In this document: positions 1 through 5,791 of the stretch, in pieces | How positions within the stretch are numbered: position 1 is the first letter of the stretch | Layout: the number at the start of each line of letters is the position of its first letter | Assembly (NCBI RefSeq): GCF_001889065.1 | Contig: NZ_LWHB01000172.1 | Coordinates: forward strand, 1-6,120 | DNA: 6,120 nucleotides | Source of the DNA: Suttonella ornithocola | Lineage (GTDB): Bacteria > Pseudomonadota > Gammaproteobacteria > Cardiobacteriales > Cardiobacteriaceae | Reading direction: 5' to 3' | The notes under the pieces: generated by a model | Databases searched by the model: none | Told to the model about the DNA's origin: nothing | What the model saw: only the letters and a program-made list of their open reading frames with translations | Made by a program: the position numbers and the translations under genes

Positions 1-200
1 AATTGTCATGGACAATGCCGCTTTTCATAAACGCAGTGATATTCAAGCAATCATTGAAGAGCATGGGCATGAGATAGTTTGGTTACCCCCTTATAGTCCA
101 GACTTAAATCCTATTGAAAAGATGTGGGCTTGGATTAAGCAAATACGCAAAGAATGGCGGATGGATTGTATTGATACTTTATGCTTTTATCTGCTTTGGA
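1..200 (+). mobile_element. IS630-family insertion sequence, right-hand (3') part
   Basis: The window opens inside an IS630-type element, recognised by its transposase C-terminus and by an end sequence that matches, inverted, the end of the second IS copy at 5752. The last base is placed at 200 because the inverted repeat TATCTGCTTTGGA ends there. IS630 elements insert at TA and duplicate it. Here the next two bases are TT, so the outer edge is not a clean IS630 junction. The element interrupts the minus-strand gene at 179-1465 at its 3' end. It has the same orientation as the right-hand copy. Confidence 0.8.
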
Positions 201-220
201 TTGGGTTGGGCTTTAGATGA
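2..220 (+). CDS. IS630-family transposase, C-terminal fragment (5' part outside window)
   Basis: This is the end of a DDE transposase that cuts and joins IS ends at TA targets. The visible part starts I-V-M-D-N-A-A-F-H and contains the signature PPYSPDLNPIEKMW. The Asp of MDN and the Glu of PIEKMW are separated by 34 residues, the DD34E spacing of IS630/Tc1-type enzymes, so the second and third catalytic residues are present. The frame runs past the IS end at 200 and stops at TGA 218-220, so the last few residues (about WIGLGFR) are partly encoded by flanking DNA. It is partial only because the window begins here. Whether the full copy is active cannot be told. The N-terminal fragment at 5948 appears to be the same kind of protein. 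Confidence 0.9.
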   Translation: MVMDNAAFHKRSDIQAIIEEHGHEIVWLPPYSPDLNPIEKMWAWIKQIRKEWRMDCIDTLCFYLLWIGLGFR

Positions 221-1465
221 TTGCACTATAACATGAATGGGTCCAATCGGAATAAAGGCAATCGGAACACCACGTCGATATAAATCACAGCGGTGGTTTG
301 TCCACAAATTCCAGGCATATCTATCTTTGGACTCTGTTTCAGTCCCTGTATTCGCTATATTGACATGGCAATTTTTCTTAGGTTGCGGATAAACTTTTGA
401 CCACACGACGCGTTTCATTTTGTAATCAGGTTCACGGTATAAACGTCCCATACCGCCTTCAGCTAAGACTTGTTTCGACCGAACAGCGACTACAGCAGCA
501 ACTTTTTGTGCTTCTTGATGGTTAACGGCACCATCTCGTGGATAGATATGCCCCCATTGTTCACCACCTGTCCCAACAATATCAGTAGATAAAGGATTAA
601 GAATGACATCAGAATGCTCACTGTCTGTCACAGGGTAACCAAGACGCCATAAATAACTATCAACGCCTGATAGGTAAAATGGTTGAAATGCTGAGGCATA
701 GACAGGACAGAAAGGAGAGTCTCCAGTCCGACCTTGCATTGATGAAACCGCTGAATCAATCTGTCTGACAATTTGTTTAATACTTTGCACAACAGGTGAA
801 TTTGCCATGACTTGCATCGTCATATCGTAATTCATGGCATTATCAAAACTGTCTGACCATCCTGCTTTTCCATTGCCTTTTTTAAAACCCTCTAAATAAT
901 CTTGCGCATCAGTCGAGGAGAGTTCCGCAGCTTTAGAGACTTCTTTACCTGCCATTCGTAAACCATTCCAGGTAAATGCGTCAATAAACATCGCAGCTGG
1001 ATTGCCAATGACGGTTGATTCAGAAAATTGTCCTGCCTGATAGTCTCCCCAATCTTTATGTTGATAACGTCCCCCACCAATATCGGCATTAAGACTTCCA
1101 ACCGTTTTACCTACAACATTCGCAAAGCCTTTTTGTGCGATAGGTTTTAATGCTGCCCCAAAAGTTTTTTGAAACTCAAGGTATGGCATATCATCTAGTT
1201 CCTTATGGCTCATAGATAATAAGTCTGGCGAGAAGTGAGAAACATTAGGCGTCCAAAAATAATAGACGCCCCAAGGGGTATAGATCGCTCTTAATGTTAT
1301 TCCGTGTATCGTATATTCTAGGCAGCTTTCAATTTGCTCGAGTGACGTTTCTGCCACAGAGGCAGAAGTGAGCGGACCGCTCTCTTCTGCTAAAGCAGGC
1401 AATATGGTTAGCGCAATAGAAGCAACGAGCGTCTTATAAAGTGTATTTCTTTTTTCAATCTTCAT
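179..1465 (-). CDS. ICE conjugation protein, TIGR03756/PFL_4710 family (TraU-like), 3' end fused to IS630
   Basis: This is an exported protein of the ICE mating apparatus, related to TraU of F-type systems. It probably acts in the periplasm in assembling the transfer channel or pilus. Residues 1-26 form a signal peptide (basic MKIEKR start, hydrophobic core, ALA before E27). Family-like segments follow: CLEYTIHGITLRAIYTPWG near 48-66, FCPVYASAFQPFYLSGVDSY near 252-271, EQWGHIYPRDG near 302-312 and YAWNLWTNHRCDLY near 383-396. Cysteines at 48, 253, 366 and 393 could form disulfides. TAAGGAG just upstream, formed by the ssb stop, with a 7-base spacer supports this ATG. The last seven residues (N-P-K-Q-I-K-A) and the stop come from the IS630 end, so the native C-terminus is lost, although the family core looks complete. 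At 428 residues it is longer than I recall for the family, with a long middle section (about 95-245). The family call is from memory of its motifs. Confidence 0.82.
   Translation of the reverse strand: MKIEKRNTLYKTLVASIALTILPALAEESGPLTSASVAETSLEQIESCLEYTIHGITLRAIYTPWGVYYFWTPNVSHFSPDLLSMSHKELDDMPYLEFQKTFGAALKPIAQKGFANVVGKTVGSLNADIGGGRYQHKDWGDYQAGQFSESTVIGNPAAMFIDAFTWNGLRMAGKEVSKAAELSSTDAQDYLEGFKKGNGKAGWSDSFDNAMNYDMTMQVMANSPVVQSIKQIVRQIDSAVSSMQGRTGDSPFCPVYASAFQPFYLSGVDSYLWRLGYPVTDSEHSDVILNPLSTDIVGTGGEQWGHIYPRDGAVNHQEAQKVAAVVAVRSKQVLAEGGMGRLYREPDYKMKRVVWSKVYPQPKKNCHVNIANTGTETESKDRYAWNLWTNHRCDLYRRGVPIAFIPIGPIHVIVQSSKAQPNPKQIKA
188..200 (+). repeat. IS630 terminal inverted repeat (right end)
   Basis: TATCTGCTTTGGA is the exact reverse complement of TCCAAAGCAGATA at 5752-5764. 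The two mark the outer ends of two IS copies in the same orientation. Only the inner 13 bp are perfect, and similarity beyond that needs gaps. Confidence 0.75.
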
Positions 1466-1476
1466 AAATCTACTCC

Positions 1477-2045
1477 TTAGAAAGGAAGATTGTCATCAAA
1501 ATCATAAGCTGTTGACGTTTCTTGTTCTTGAGGCGCTTGAGGCTGAATTTGATGCTGTTGAACTTGTGCTGATTGATGCTGTGATTGTGGCGCTTGAGAT
1601 TGCGGTGACTGAGTGTGTGCATGAGGAGAAGGTTGTGGTTGTGTGGGTATTTGAGATTTTGTCTGAGCTTGAGGTTGCTCTTGAGGAGCGTCTTGCGGTG
1701 ATTTTCTTGGCGGTAAAATTCCCATTGCTACGGTTCTGGCAATGACTTTTAAGCGTTGCTTTTGTTCACCTGTTTCCTTATCTACCCAGCTATCCATTCT
1801 TAGATCGCCGAGAACGACGACAGGAGAACCTTTCGTCAACATTTTACTGGCTTCTTCTGCACCAGCATTGAACCATACTACATCCATCCAAAAACCGCCC
1901 TTATCTTCATAGGGTTGATTGGGGTTATTAGACTTAACCCAGTGCGACTGATAGACAGAAAAACTTAGATAAGGTTTTTTATCTTGCGTATAAGCAAGTG
2001 CTGGAACGCCCCCAAATTCCCTTTTAGTTCGATAGTTGCACCCAT
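1477..2045 (-). CDS. ssb: Single-stranded DNA-binding protein of ICE type, reading frame broken by a -1 frameshift
   Basis: SSB coats single-stranded DNA during ICE replication and transfer. The N-terminal frame starts at ATG 2045 and reads MGATIELKGNLG, the usual ICE-SSB opening, but stops at TAA 1967-1965 after 26 codons. The -1 frame then continues GVPALAYTQ..., with PYEDKGGFWMDVVWFNAGAEE and the VVLGDLRMDSW strand of the OB fold. A long Gln/Pro-rich linker (TQPQPSPHAHTQSPQSQ...) follows, ending in the acidic tip DDNLPF, which resembles the DDDIPF partner-binding tail of SSBs. Read through with a -1 shift, the protein has 189 residues. The open frame that starts at ATG 1887 lacks about 53 N-terminal residues and is not the true start. 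Its neighbours (DUF3158 and TIGR03761 upstream) are typical for ICE ssb. It may be a pseudogene, a recoded gene or a sequencing error. The identity as SSB is strong. Confidence 0.85.
2009..2016 (-). other. Frameshift point in ssb at TTTGGGGG (slippery heptamer T TTG GGG)
   Basis: In the start-codon frame the bases read AAT TTG GGG GCG. The heptamer T TTG GGG fits the X XXY YYZ form of -1 slippage sites. After slipping, the next codons are GGC GTT CCA, giving KGNLGGVPALAYTQ, which fits the family without gap or insertion. A loss of one base from a G6 run, or from TTTT or TTAG, would give the same picture. A weak hairpin (CTTGC, 6-base loop, GCAAG) lies about 13 bases downstream, and AAAGGGAA lies just upstream. 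Confidence 0.7.
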
Positions 2046-2050
2046 AATAA

Positions 2051-2057
2051 TCTCCTT
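2051..2057 (-). promoter_or_regulatory. Ribosome binding site of ssb
   Basis: AAGGAGA lies 5 bases before ATG 2045. It is the strongest Shine-Dalgarno sequence in the operon and fixes the ssb start upstream of the frame break. The 70-base gap back to the previous gene is very A+T-rich. I see no convincing promoter or terminator in it. Confidence 0.75.
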
Positions 2058-2115
2058 GATAAGTGATAAAAATAATTTAGAAAAATAACTTGTTGATTAA
2101 ATAAAAATGAATTTA

Positions 2116-2646
2116 CTATTTTGCCTGTGTATTTGCTTCTTGTTCCTGCATCAGCTCTAATGCTTTTTGCACATCAGCATTGGCTTCTGTCTCAGTATCA
2201 TTAGGTTGATCCTTTTCTGTTTCAGTAGGATGAGGATTGACTTGCCACGCCTTGCTGCCTTCTACTACTGCTGGAATTTTGTTAATACCCAACTCATCGA
2301 GCAAATGGTACATATGACTTCTTGGCTCAGGGATAATCCCAATGTTTAAAGCTATCTTCTGTTCTTTCAGGAATTCTCTTAATTCCTCTAATCCACTTTG
2401 ACTACCTAAGTACATGATGTAAGTTCTAGCGAGTGCATACCTGTTTTCGACCAACCAGCTTCTTGACAATGCAGAACCATCAATGAGAGCGATACGTCCT
2501 AACCAATAACCATTTTTTTGCTCAACATCCATCTGCTCAAACTTGGAAGTATTAACATTAGAATTAGTTTGAGCTGCCACAGGCGTTATCACTGAACTAA
2601 AAATAGCTCCTAAAAAAGCAGATTGAATTACAGTTCTTATTTTCAT
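2116..2646 (-). CDS. Exported ICE protein resembling TIGR03765/PFL_4695 family
   Basis: This is a small secreted protein of PFL-type ICEs whose exact role in conjugation is unknown. Residues 1-25 form a signal peptide (MKIR, hydrophobic core, VAA before Q26), so it should be periplasmic. The core DGSALSRSWLVENRYAL (about 56-72) matches the family pattern D-x-LS-x-x-WL, a feature I recall for TIGR03765. The end of the core, LDELGINKIPAVVEGSKAWQV (about 116-136), corresponds to the family's 'lg..yPvli....i.Q' segment and looks thioredoxin-fold-like, as in TrbC/TraW-type proteins. After about 138 comes an acidic, Glu/Thr/Gln-rich tail that seems to be an extra. GAGGG eight bases upstream supports the ATG. 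It lies 17 bp after the DUF3158 gene. In related ICEs this gene normally sits with the coupling-protein cluster, not between DUF3158 and ssb. TIGR03757 is an alternative assignment. Confidence 0.6.
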   Translation of the reverse strand: MKIRTVIQSAFLGAIFSSVITPVAAQTNSNVNTSKFEQMDVEQKNGYWLGRIALIDGSALSRSWLVENRYALARTYIMYLGSQSGLEELREFLKEQKIALNIGIIPEPRSHMYHLLDELGINKIPAVVEGSKAWQVNPHPTETEKDQPNDTETEANADVQKALELMQEQEANTQAK

Positions 2647-2663
2647 TTGTGTCCCTCGTACGA

Positions 2664-3179
2664 TTAAGAAAAGTTTTGAATTAAGGTTTCTAACTCACTG
2701 ATAGCCATTCGTATGGTTCGAGCTTGCGAGTTCAGCAATAAACGTTGATTTTCAACCTTGAGTAATTCATCTAATAAAGGCGATTTCCCTAAAGTTGAAA
2801 AAATGGCATTGATAAACTCATGATTTGGCATATTCGTATCTCTTCTAATAGCATTCAGCGGAAGCATGACAAACAGCCGATTAGAGTTTCCTTTTTGTGT
2901 TGGTTGACGATAACGGATATACCACCGTAGCTGATTGTGTTGAACGTGGGTGTTAATGGTTTGCCAAAGATGCAAGGCAATATTAATTTCTAGCTCACGG
3001 CCAAATTGACGCGTATCAAAATTTTGTTTAAGCGCCAGCATGGTATCTTCAACTTCTTTAATGGCAGATTGATAACTGTGTAAATCAGCAATTAATAATT
3101 TTTTGTTAGAAACGCGCTCCCTTACCCTTACCTTTAAAGGAAAAAAAACGCGTGTATCAGCCAATTCAATACCACTCAT
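2664..3179 (-). CDS. DUF3158-like ICE protein
   Basis: This 171-residue cytoplasmic protein has no signal peptide or membrane segment. Its size, its position directly downstream of the TIGR03761 gene and close to ssb, and the central LRWYIRYRQ motif (about 84-92) followed by RLFVMLPLNAIRR (about 101-113) match DUF3158, a family of unknown function found in ICE and island replication modules. It is mostly alpha-helical at both ends (about 31-80 and 120-170), with a short beta-rich middle. The start is supported by GGAAG seven bases upstream of ATG 3179, and the gap from the preceding stop is 25 bp. The function is not known. A role in ICE DNA processing is inferred from its neighbours only. 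Confidence 0.65.
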   Translation of the reverse strand: MSGIELADTRVFFPLKVRVRERVSNKKLLIADLHSYQSAIKEVEDTMLALKQNFDTRQFGRELEINIALHLWQTINTHVQHNQLRWYIRYRQPTQKGNSNRLFVMLPLNAIRRDTNMPNHEFINAIFSTLGKSPLLDELLKVENQRLLLNSQARTIRMAISELETLIQNFS

Positions 3180-3204
3180 ATCAGCTTCCGTAATACAGTC
3201 ATTT

Positions 3205-4125
3205 TTAAATCATCTTGGGTTGACGTTCGCCTAATAAAATGTCTTCAGGCAACATCCCCATCCGATGCTCGGCAGCTAAAGCAGTGGCGGTCTGTTGTTG
3301 CACCGCATCTTTACCAACATAACTCCACTCTGATGGTAAGCGAAACAAACGACGCAAAGGCGTTCCCAACTGCTCTTCAATGCCCATAAACTGTTCATGA
3401 GTAATAAACTGCTGTATCTCATAACTTTGCAAAAGACGAAGAATACGATCGTAATGGCTAAGTAATTCAGCAAAGTGAAAGGCATACACCACTCTAAAAT
3501 CTAGCGGAACGATAGAAGGGCGTTTAGATGTGAATGGCATTAAAGAAATTGTAGTAGCATGATTAACCAATGCCTGTGCTTCTTGCTCAACAGATTTAAC
3601 CTTTTGGCGGATTTTTTGGAGAAGTTCTTCAACTTGGATGAGATACCATGCGGCATATGGACAGCCCGTAGCATATCCCTGAACGAGTAAGCGCAAATCA
3701 GCAGCCGCTTGGAATAAGCCAACAATATATCCGTTATCACCTGAACGCTTACGTCCAAGAAGAAAGCCGTAGGCTCTACGCGTATGATATTCGACACTCC
3801 CAGTTACTGGTCCAAACGAAGGACGACTAACCACATGACGAGCTGGCACAGCCTCATTGACTTGTGCTTTAGCCACGCGAATGACTTCGACTTTTCGTTT
3901 TTCATCTAAAAGTTCCTGGCGCAATTCCTGACGTTCTTCCTCTGTATCAGCCATTGCTTCAATTTGTCGTTCCTCAGCTGTAGTAAGCGCGATGCTTTCA
4001 TCATCATTGACAATTTGCTCTGCCTGACGCAGTTCTAGACTTTGTGTGGCTGCATTGATTTCATCGATCTTACTTCGCTGTCCACTAAGGTTCTTTGATT
4101 CTTGAGTATTATCTGTATCACTCAT
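3205..4125 (-). CDS. ICE protein, TIGR03761/PFL_4669 family
   Basis: This 306-residue cytoplasmic protein belongs to the conserved replication and maintenance block of PFL-type ICEs. Its biochemical function is unknown. The family core begins near residue 103: FGPVTGSVEYHTRRAYGFLLGR (about 104-125), where the H-T-R-x-A and LGR pattern is diagnostic as I recall it. A helical region with PYAAWYLIQVEELLQKIR (about 156-173) follows, then VVYAFHFAELLSHYDRILRLL, and the closing MGMLPEDILLGERQPK. The first 100 residues are charged, Glu/Gln-rich and probably coiled coil (EERQIEAMADTEEERQELRQ), longer than the usual N-terminus. The start codon overlaps the stop of the 84-residue gene by ATGA, with AGGAG about 8 bases upstream, so it is probably coupled to that gene. 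Confidence 0.78.
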   Translation of the reverse strand: MSDTDNTQESKNLSGQRSKIDEINAATQSLELRQAEQIVNDDESIALTTAEERQIEAMADTEEERQELRQELLDEKRKVEVIRVAKAQVNEAVPARHVVSRPSFGPVTGSVEYHTRRAYGFLLGRKRSGDNGYIVGLFQAAADLRLLVQGYATGCPYAAWYLIQVEELLQKIRQKVKSVEQEAQALVNHATTISLMPFTSKRPSIVPLDFRVVYAFHFAELLSHYDRILRLLQSYEIQQFITHEQFMGIEEQLGTPLRRLFRLPSEWSYVGKDAVQQQTATALAAEHRMGMLPEDILLGERQPKMI

Positions 4126-4376
4126 ACATGGTTCTCCTGATTGATAGAATTTAAAATTGAAGAAAAAATAGAGATTGGATGCGTTTTCTCGCTGACACCC
4201 AGGGTGTAACTTTTCACGAATGGAATTTCTGAATTTTGACTTACACCAGTGGTGTAACTTTTCACGAATGGAATTTCCGAATTTGCAGTGAGACCACTGG
4301 TCTCAAAATATATAGCAGAATAAGAATTCACATCTGCGCCAAAATAGGAAACTTGTTGAATCACTGTGCCAGTCAT
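4122..4376 (-). CDS. Unrecognised 84-residue protein with two 16-residue repeats
   Basis: I do not recognise this protein. It is soluble with no signal peptide. Residues 32-47 and 48-63 are near-identical repeats (NSEIPFVKSYTTGVSQ and NSEIPFVKSYTLGVSE). Its start overlaps the stop of the replication gene (ATGA at 4376-4373), and its stop overlaps the start of the TIGR03761 gene (ATGA at 4125-4122). That is the main reason to believe it is translated. The peptide repeat is the translation of a 48-bp DNA repeat carrying three palindromes, so selection may act on the DNA or RNA rather than on the protein. It may serve mainly to couple its neighbours. Confidence 0.55.
   Translation of the reverse strand: MTGTVIQQVSYFGADVNSYSAIYFETSGLTANSEIPFVKSYTTGVSQNSEIPFVKSYTLGVSEKTHPISIFSSILNSINQENHV
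4193..4305. repeat. 48-bp tandem repeat with three 17-bp palindromes at exact 48-bp spacing
   Basis: Three dyads are centred on 4201, 4249 and 4297. They are TgACACCCAGGGTGTaA (4193-4209, one imperfect pair), TTACACCAGTGGTGTAA (4241-4257, perfect) and TGAGACCACTGGTCTCA (4289-4305, perfect). Between them lie two nearly identical 30-bp segments (4208-4237 and 4256-4285, differing at two positions), each containing AACTTTTCACGAATGGAATT. The palindrome arms differ between copies but change together, so pairing is kept. They could be operators for a dimeric protein, replication iterons or RNA hairpins. The whole array lies inside the 84-residue gene, in frame because 48 is divisible by 3. Confidence 0.85.
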
Positions 4377-5749
4377 AGTGATTTCTCTACTATCGTTAGC
4401 AGCCCTGAAATAATTGCGCGCTTGGCATCATCAAAGCTATTTACGCCAATGCGTAAGCCGTCCACATTCGTCGTTGACCCGATGGCATTGTCAAACTCAA
4501 TCGGATATTTTGTCCCACTTTTTCCCTGCAACAGCATCCCAACTTTGAGTTCTATCTGTGCCAATTTTTTAGCTTCTTCAGCCTGTTTCGCTTGCTTTTT
4601 CTGCACTTTTTCAGCGTGGATTTGTTTGAGTTGTCCTGTCCAATCAAGGTAGCGACGGTATTGGTCTCCGCGATATGTCAGCATGTTTTGTGAGGCGCGA
4701 TAGAGCAGGGTGGTTGTATATGCTATTGGATTGCCAATCTCGCCGTCTATCAGCGCCATTACAATCATAGCGATATCATCAGCACAAGCGCGGTATGTGA
4801 AAGTTTCCTCAGCATGATGATAATGGCCTTGCTTGATACAGCCGAGAATAGCGTGTGTGGTTTTCTTGCCGTATTTTTCCTCAAGCCTTGAGATGAGTTT
4901 GCTGATAGGGTGGTCATAGTCGTAGAGATAAGCAAAAGGGCTTTCACTTGTTTTCACAGGTGCGGTGAGTTCTTGGGATTCTATCTCGTGGTTGTTGAGA
5001 ATTTTTTTCTTTCCTCCCTCCATACCTCCCTCCCTAGTATGGATGGTAGTGTTATAAATATCATTTATGATATTTATTCCTATTTGCGCAGGCGCGCGGT
5101 TATATATATATCCTCGCAAATCTCTCGTTATGCACGGCTGCATAACAGGGACTTGCTCATGCATAACACGCATATGTGTATATTTATTCACTGCAACAGA
5201 ATGAGGACAGGATAAGGAACCGCTCTCCGTTTCTGTTTTTCCTAATAAATGACTAGATTCATTTTTTATCCCTGCAACAGACTTAAAAGCGGTTTCATCC
5301 GCATTAATAGCAAGCACGATGTTATATTCAAGCAATGTTTCGCTTGGTATGGCATAGAGTTCTTCTCGACAGATTTGCCGTAATCGTTGTGTCCCTTTTT
5401 TCGTGCTATCTGATAGAAACACAAGATAGTCATTATCAAGCTGTAGAATTGAGCTTAAAGATTGTTGTTCGGAATGAACGGTGATTTTTTGTTTACCACG
5501 TAAATTTTGTTTAACCTGTGGCAGTAATGTAATTAAACGTAGCGCTCGTAACACGCCTAACCTGCGACTAATAGTAGATTGTGTCGTACCTAATAATGTA
5601 GCCACTCTTGACTGGTCCAGTACCATCATCATTTTACCAAGCTGTAAATCTTTTAAGGTTAACCACAGTTGTAGTTCTTCACCTTTGAGTGCTGGATGAT
5701 AAATAGGGGACTGTTTTTTCTTTATAGTAAAATCACTTAGAATCCAATC
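4373..5749 (-). CDS. STY4528-like island/ICE replication protein, 5' end truncated by IS630
   Basis: It resembles the STY4528 family of pathogenicity-island and ICE replication proteins, which lie just upstream of TIGR03761 genes. The first ATG is at 5632 (419 codons) but has no Shine-Dalgarno. The frame stays open for 39 more codons to the IS630 edge, reading like protein (SPIYHPALKGEELQLWLTLK...). The true start was therefore probably beyond 5750 and is lost. Numbering from ATG 5632, residues 7-36 form a helix-turn-helix (SRVATLLGTTQSTISRRLGV), continued by a wing-like LRLITLLPQVKQNLRGKQKITV and then LQLDNDYLVFLSD. Residues 130-215 are low in conservation and hold DNA repeats. The C-terminal domain starts at about 220 (SPFAYLYDYDHPISKLISRLEEKYG) and includes TYRGDQYRRYLDWTGQ and a Lys/Gln-rich coiled coil (about 335-360). 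The stop overlaps the next gene by ATGA. Without its promoter and N-terminus it may be inactive, or be expressed from IS/MITE promoters or an internal start. Confidence 0.68.
   Translation of the reverse strand, partial: DWILSDFTIKKKQSPIYHPALKGEELQLWLTLKDLQLGKMMMVLDQSRVATLLGTTQSTISRRLGVLRALRLITLLPQVKQNLRGKQKITVHSEQQSLSSILQLDNDYLVFLSDSTKKGTQRLRQICREELYAIPSETLLEYNIVLAINADETAFKSVAGIKNESSHLLGKTETESGSLSCPHSVAVNKYTHMRVMHEQVPVMQPCITRDLRGYIYNRAPAQIGINIINDIYNTTIHTREGGMEGGKKKILNNHEIESQELTAPVKTSESPFAYLYDYDHPISKLISRLEEKYGKKTTHAILGCIKQGHYHHAEETFTYRACADDIAMIVMALIDGEIGNPIAYTTTLLYRASQNMLTYRGDQYRRYLDWTGQLKQIHAEKVQKKQAKQAEEAKKLAQIELKVGMLLQGKSGTKYPIEFDNAIGSTTNVDGLRIGVNSFDDAKRAIISGLLTIVEKSL
5021..5036 (-). promoter_or_regulatory. 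Possible internal ribosome binding site and start inside the replication gene
   Basis: On the coding strand TAGGGAGGGAGGT precedes the in-frame ATG at 5023 (residue 204 counted from 5632). GGAG lies 6 bases before the ATG, an ideal spacing and stronger than the signal of any start upstream. It would give a 216-residue protein made of the C-terminal domain only. The purine tract also forms a 12-bp tandem repeat (5013-5024 and 5025-5036, 11 of 12 identical), so its match to a ribosome binding site may be accidental. Confidence 0.35.
5054..5167. repeat. A+T-rich dyad plus iteron-like TGCATAAC repeats inside the replication gene (candidate origin)
   Basis: A perfect 10-bp inverted repeat ATAAATATCA / TGATATTTAT with a 4-base spacer spans 5054-5077. 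An alternating TA run lies at about 5100-5111, framed by ATTTGCG (5082-5088) and CGCAAAT (5115-5121). Three copies of the 8-mer TGCATAAC follow: inverted at 5127-5134, then direct at 5139-5146 and 5160-5167. The two direct copies are exactly 21 bp apart, two helical turns. An origin within the initiator gene would resemble phage lambda, whose origin lies within gene O. That role is inferred only. Confidence 0.4.
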
Positions 5750-5751
5750 TA

Positions 5752-5764
5752 TCCAAAGCAGATA
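5752..5764 (+). repeat. IS630 terminal inverted repeat (left end)
   Basis: TCCAAAGCAGATA is the exact reverse complement of the end at 188-200. It is flanked outside by TA, the normal IS630 target. Confidence 0.75.
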
Positions 5765-5783
5765 TAAAGAACAACTTGTAGTA

Positions 5784-5791
5784 GAATTATT
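5784..5791 (+). repeat. Target-site duplication of the MITE, left copy
   Basis: GAATTATT is identical to 5918-5925 and directly abuts the left inverted repeat. Removing the MITE and one copy restores a continuous IS630 leader. Confidence 0.8.

Noticed and set aside
1512..1745. Plus-strand 77-codon open frame opposite ssb
   Set aside because: It is the antisense shadow of the low-complexity Gln/Pro linker of SSB and has no ribosome site.
1477..1887. A separate 136-residue protein starting at ATG 1887
   Set aside because: It begins in the middle of the SSB OB fold with no ribosome site. The preceding 53 codons in the same and the shifted frame supply the missing SSB N-terminus.
4193..4305. 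Repeat-spacer look of the 48-bp array, as in a short CRISPR
   Set aside because: Only two copies of the 30-bp segment exist, the 'spacers' are related palindromes and not unique sequences, no cas genes are present, and the array lies inside a coupled reading frame.
4236..4652. Plus-strand 138-codon open frame
   Set aside because: It lies antisense to the 84-residue gene and the end of the replication gene, is Cys/Ser/Phe-rich without any recognisable domain, and has no supporting start signal.
4910..5215. Plus-strand 101-codon open frame
   Set aside because: It is antisense to the variable middle of the replication gene with no recognisable features. The minus-strand frame continues across it with consistent flanking domains.
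179..5764. Composite transposon formed by the two IS630 copies
   Set aside because: IS630 elements are not known to move large segments as composites, the left copy lacks a TA flank, and no selectable cargo lies between. Independent insertion or recombination is simpler.
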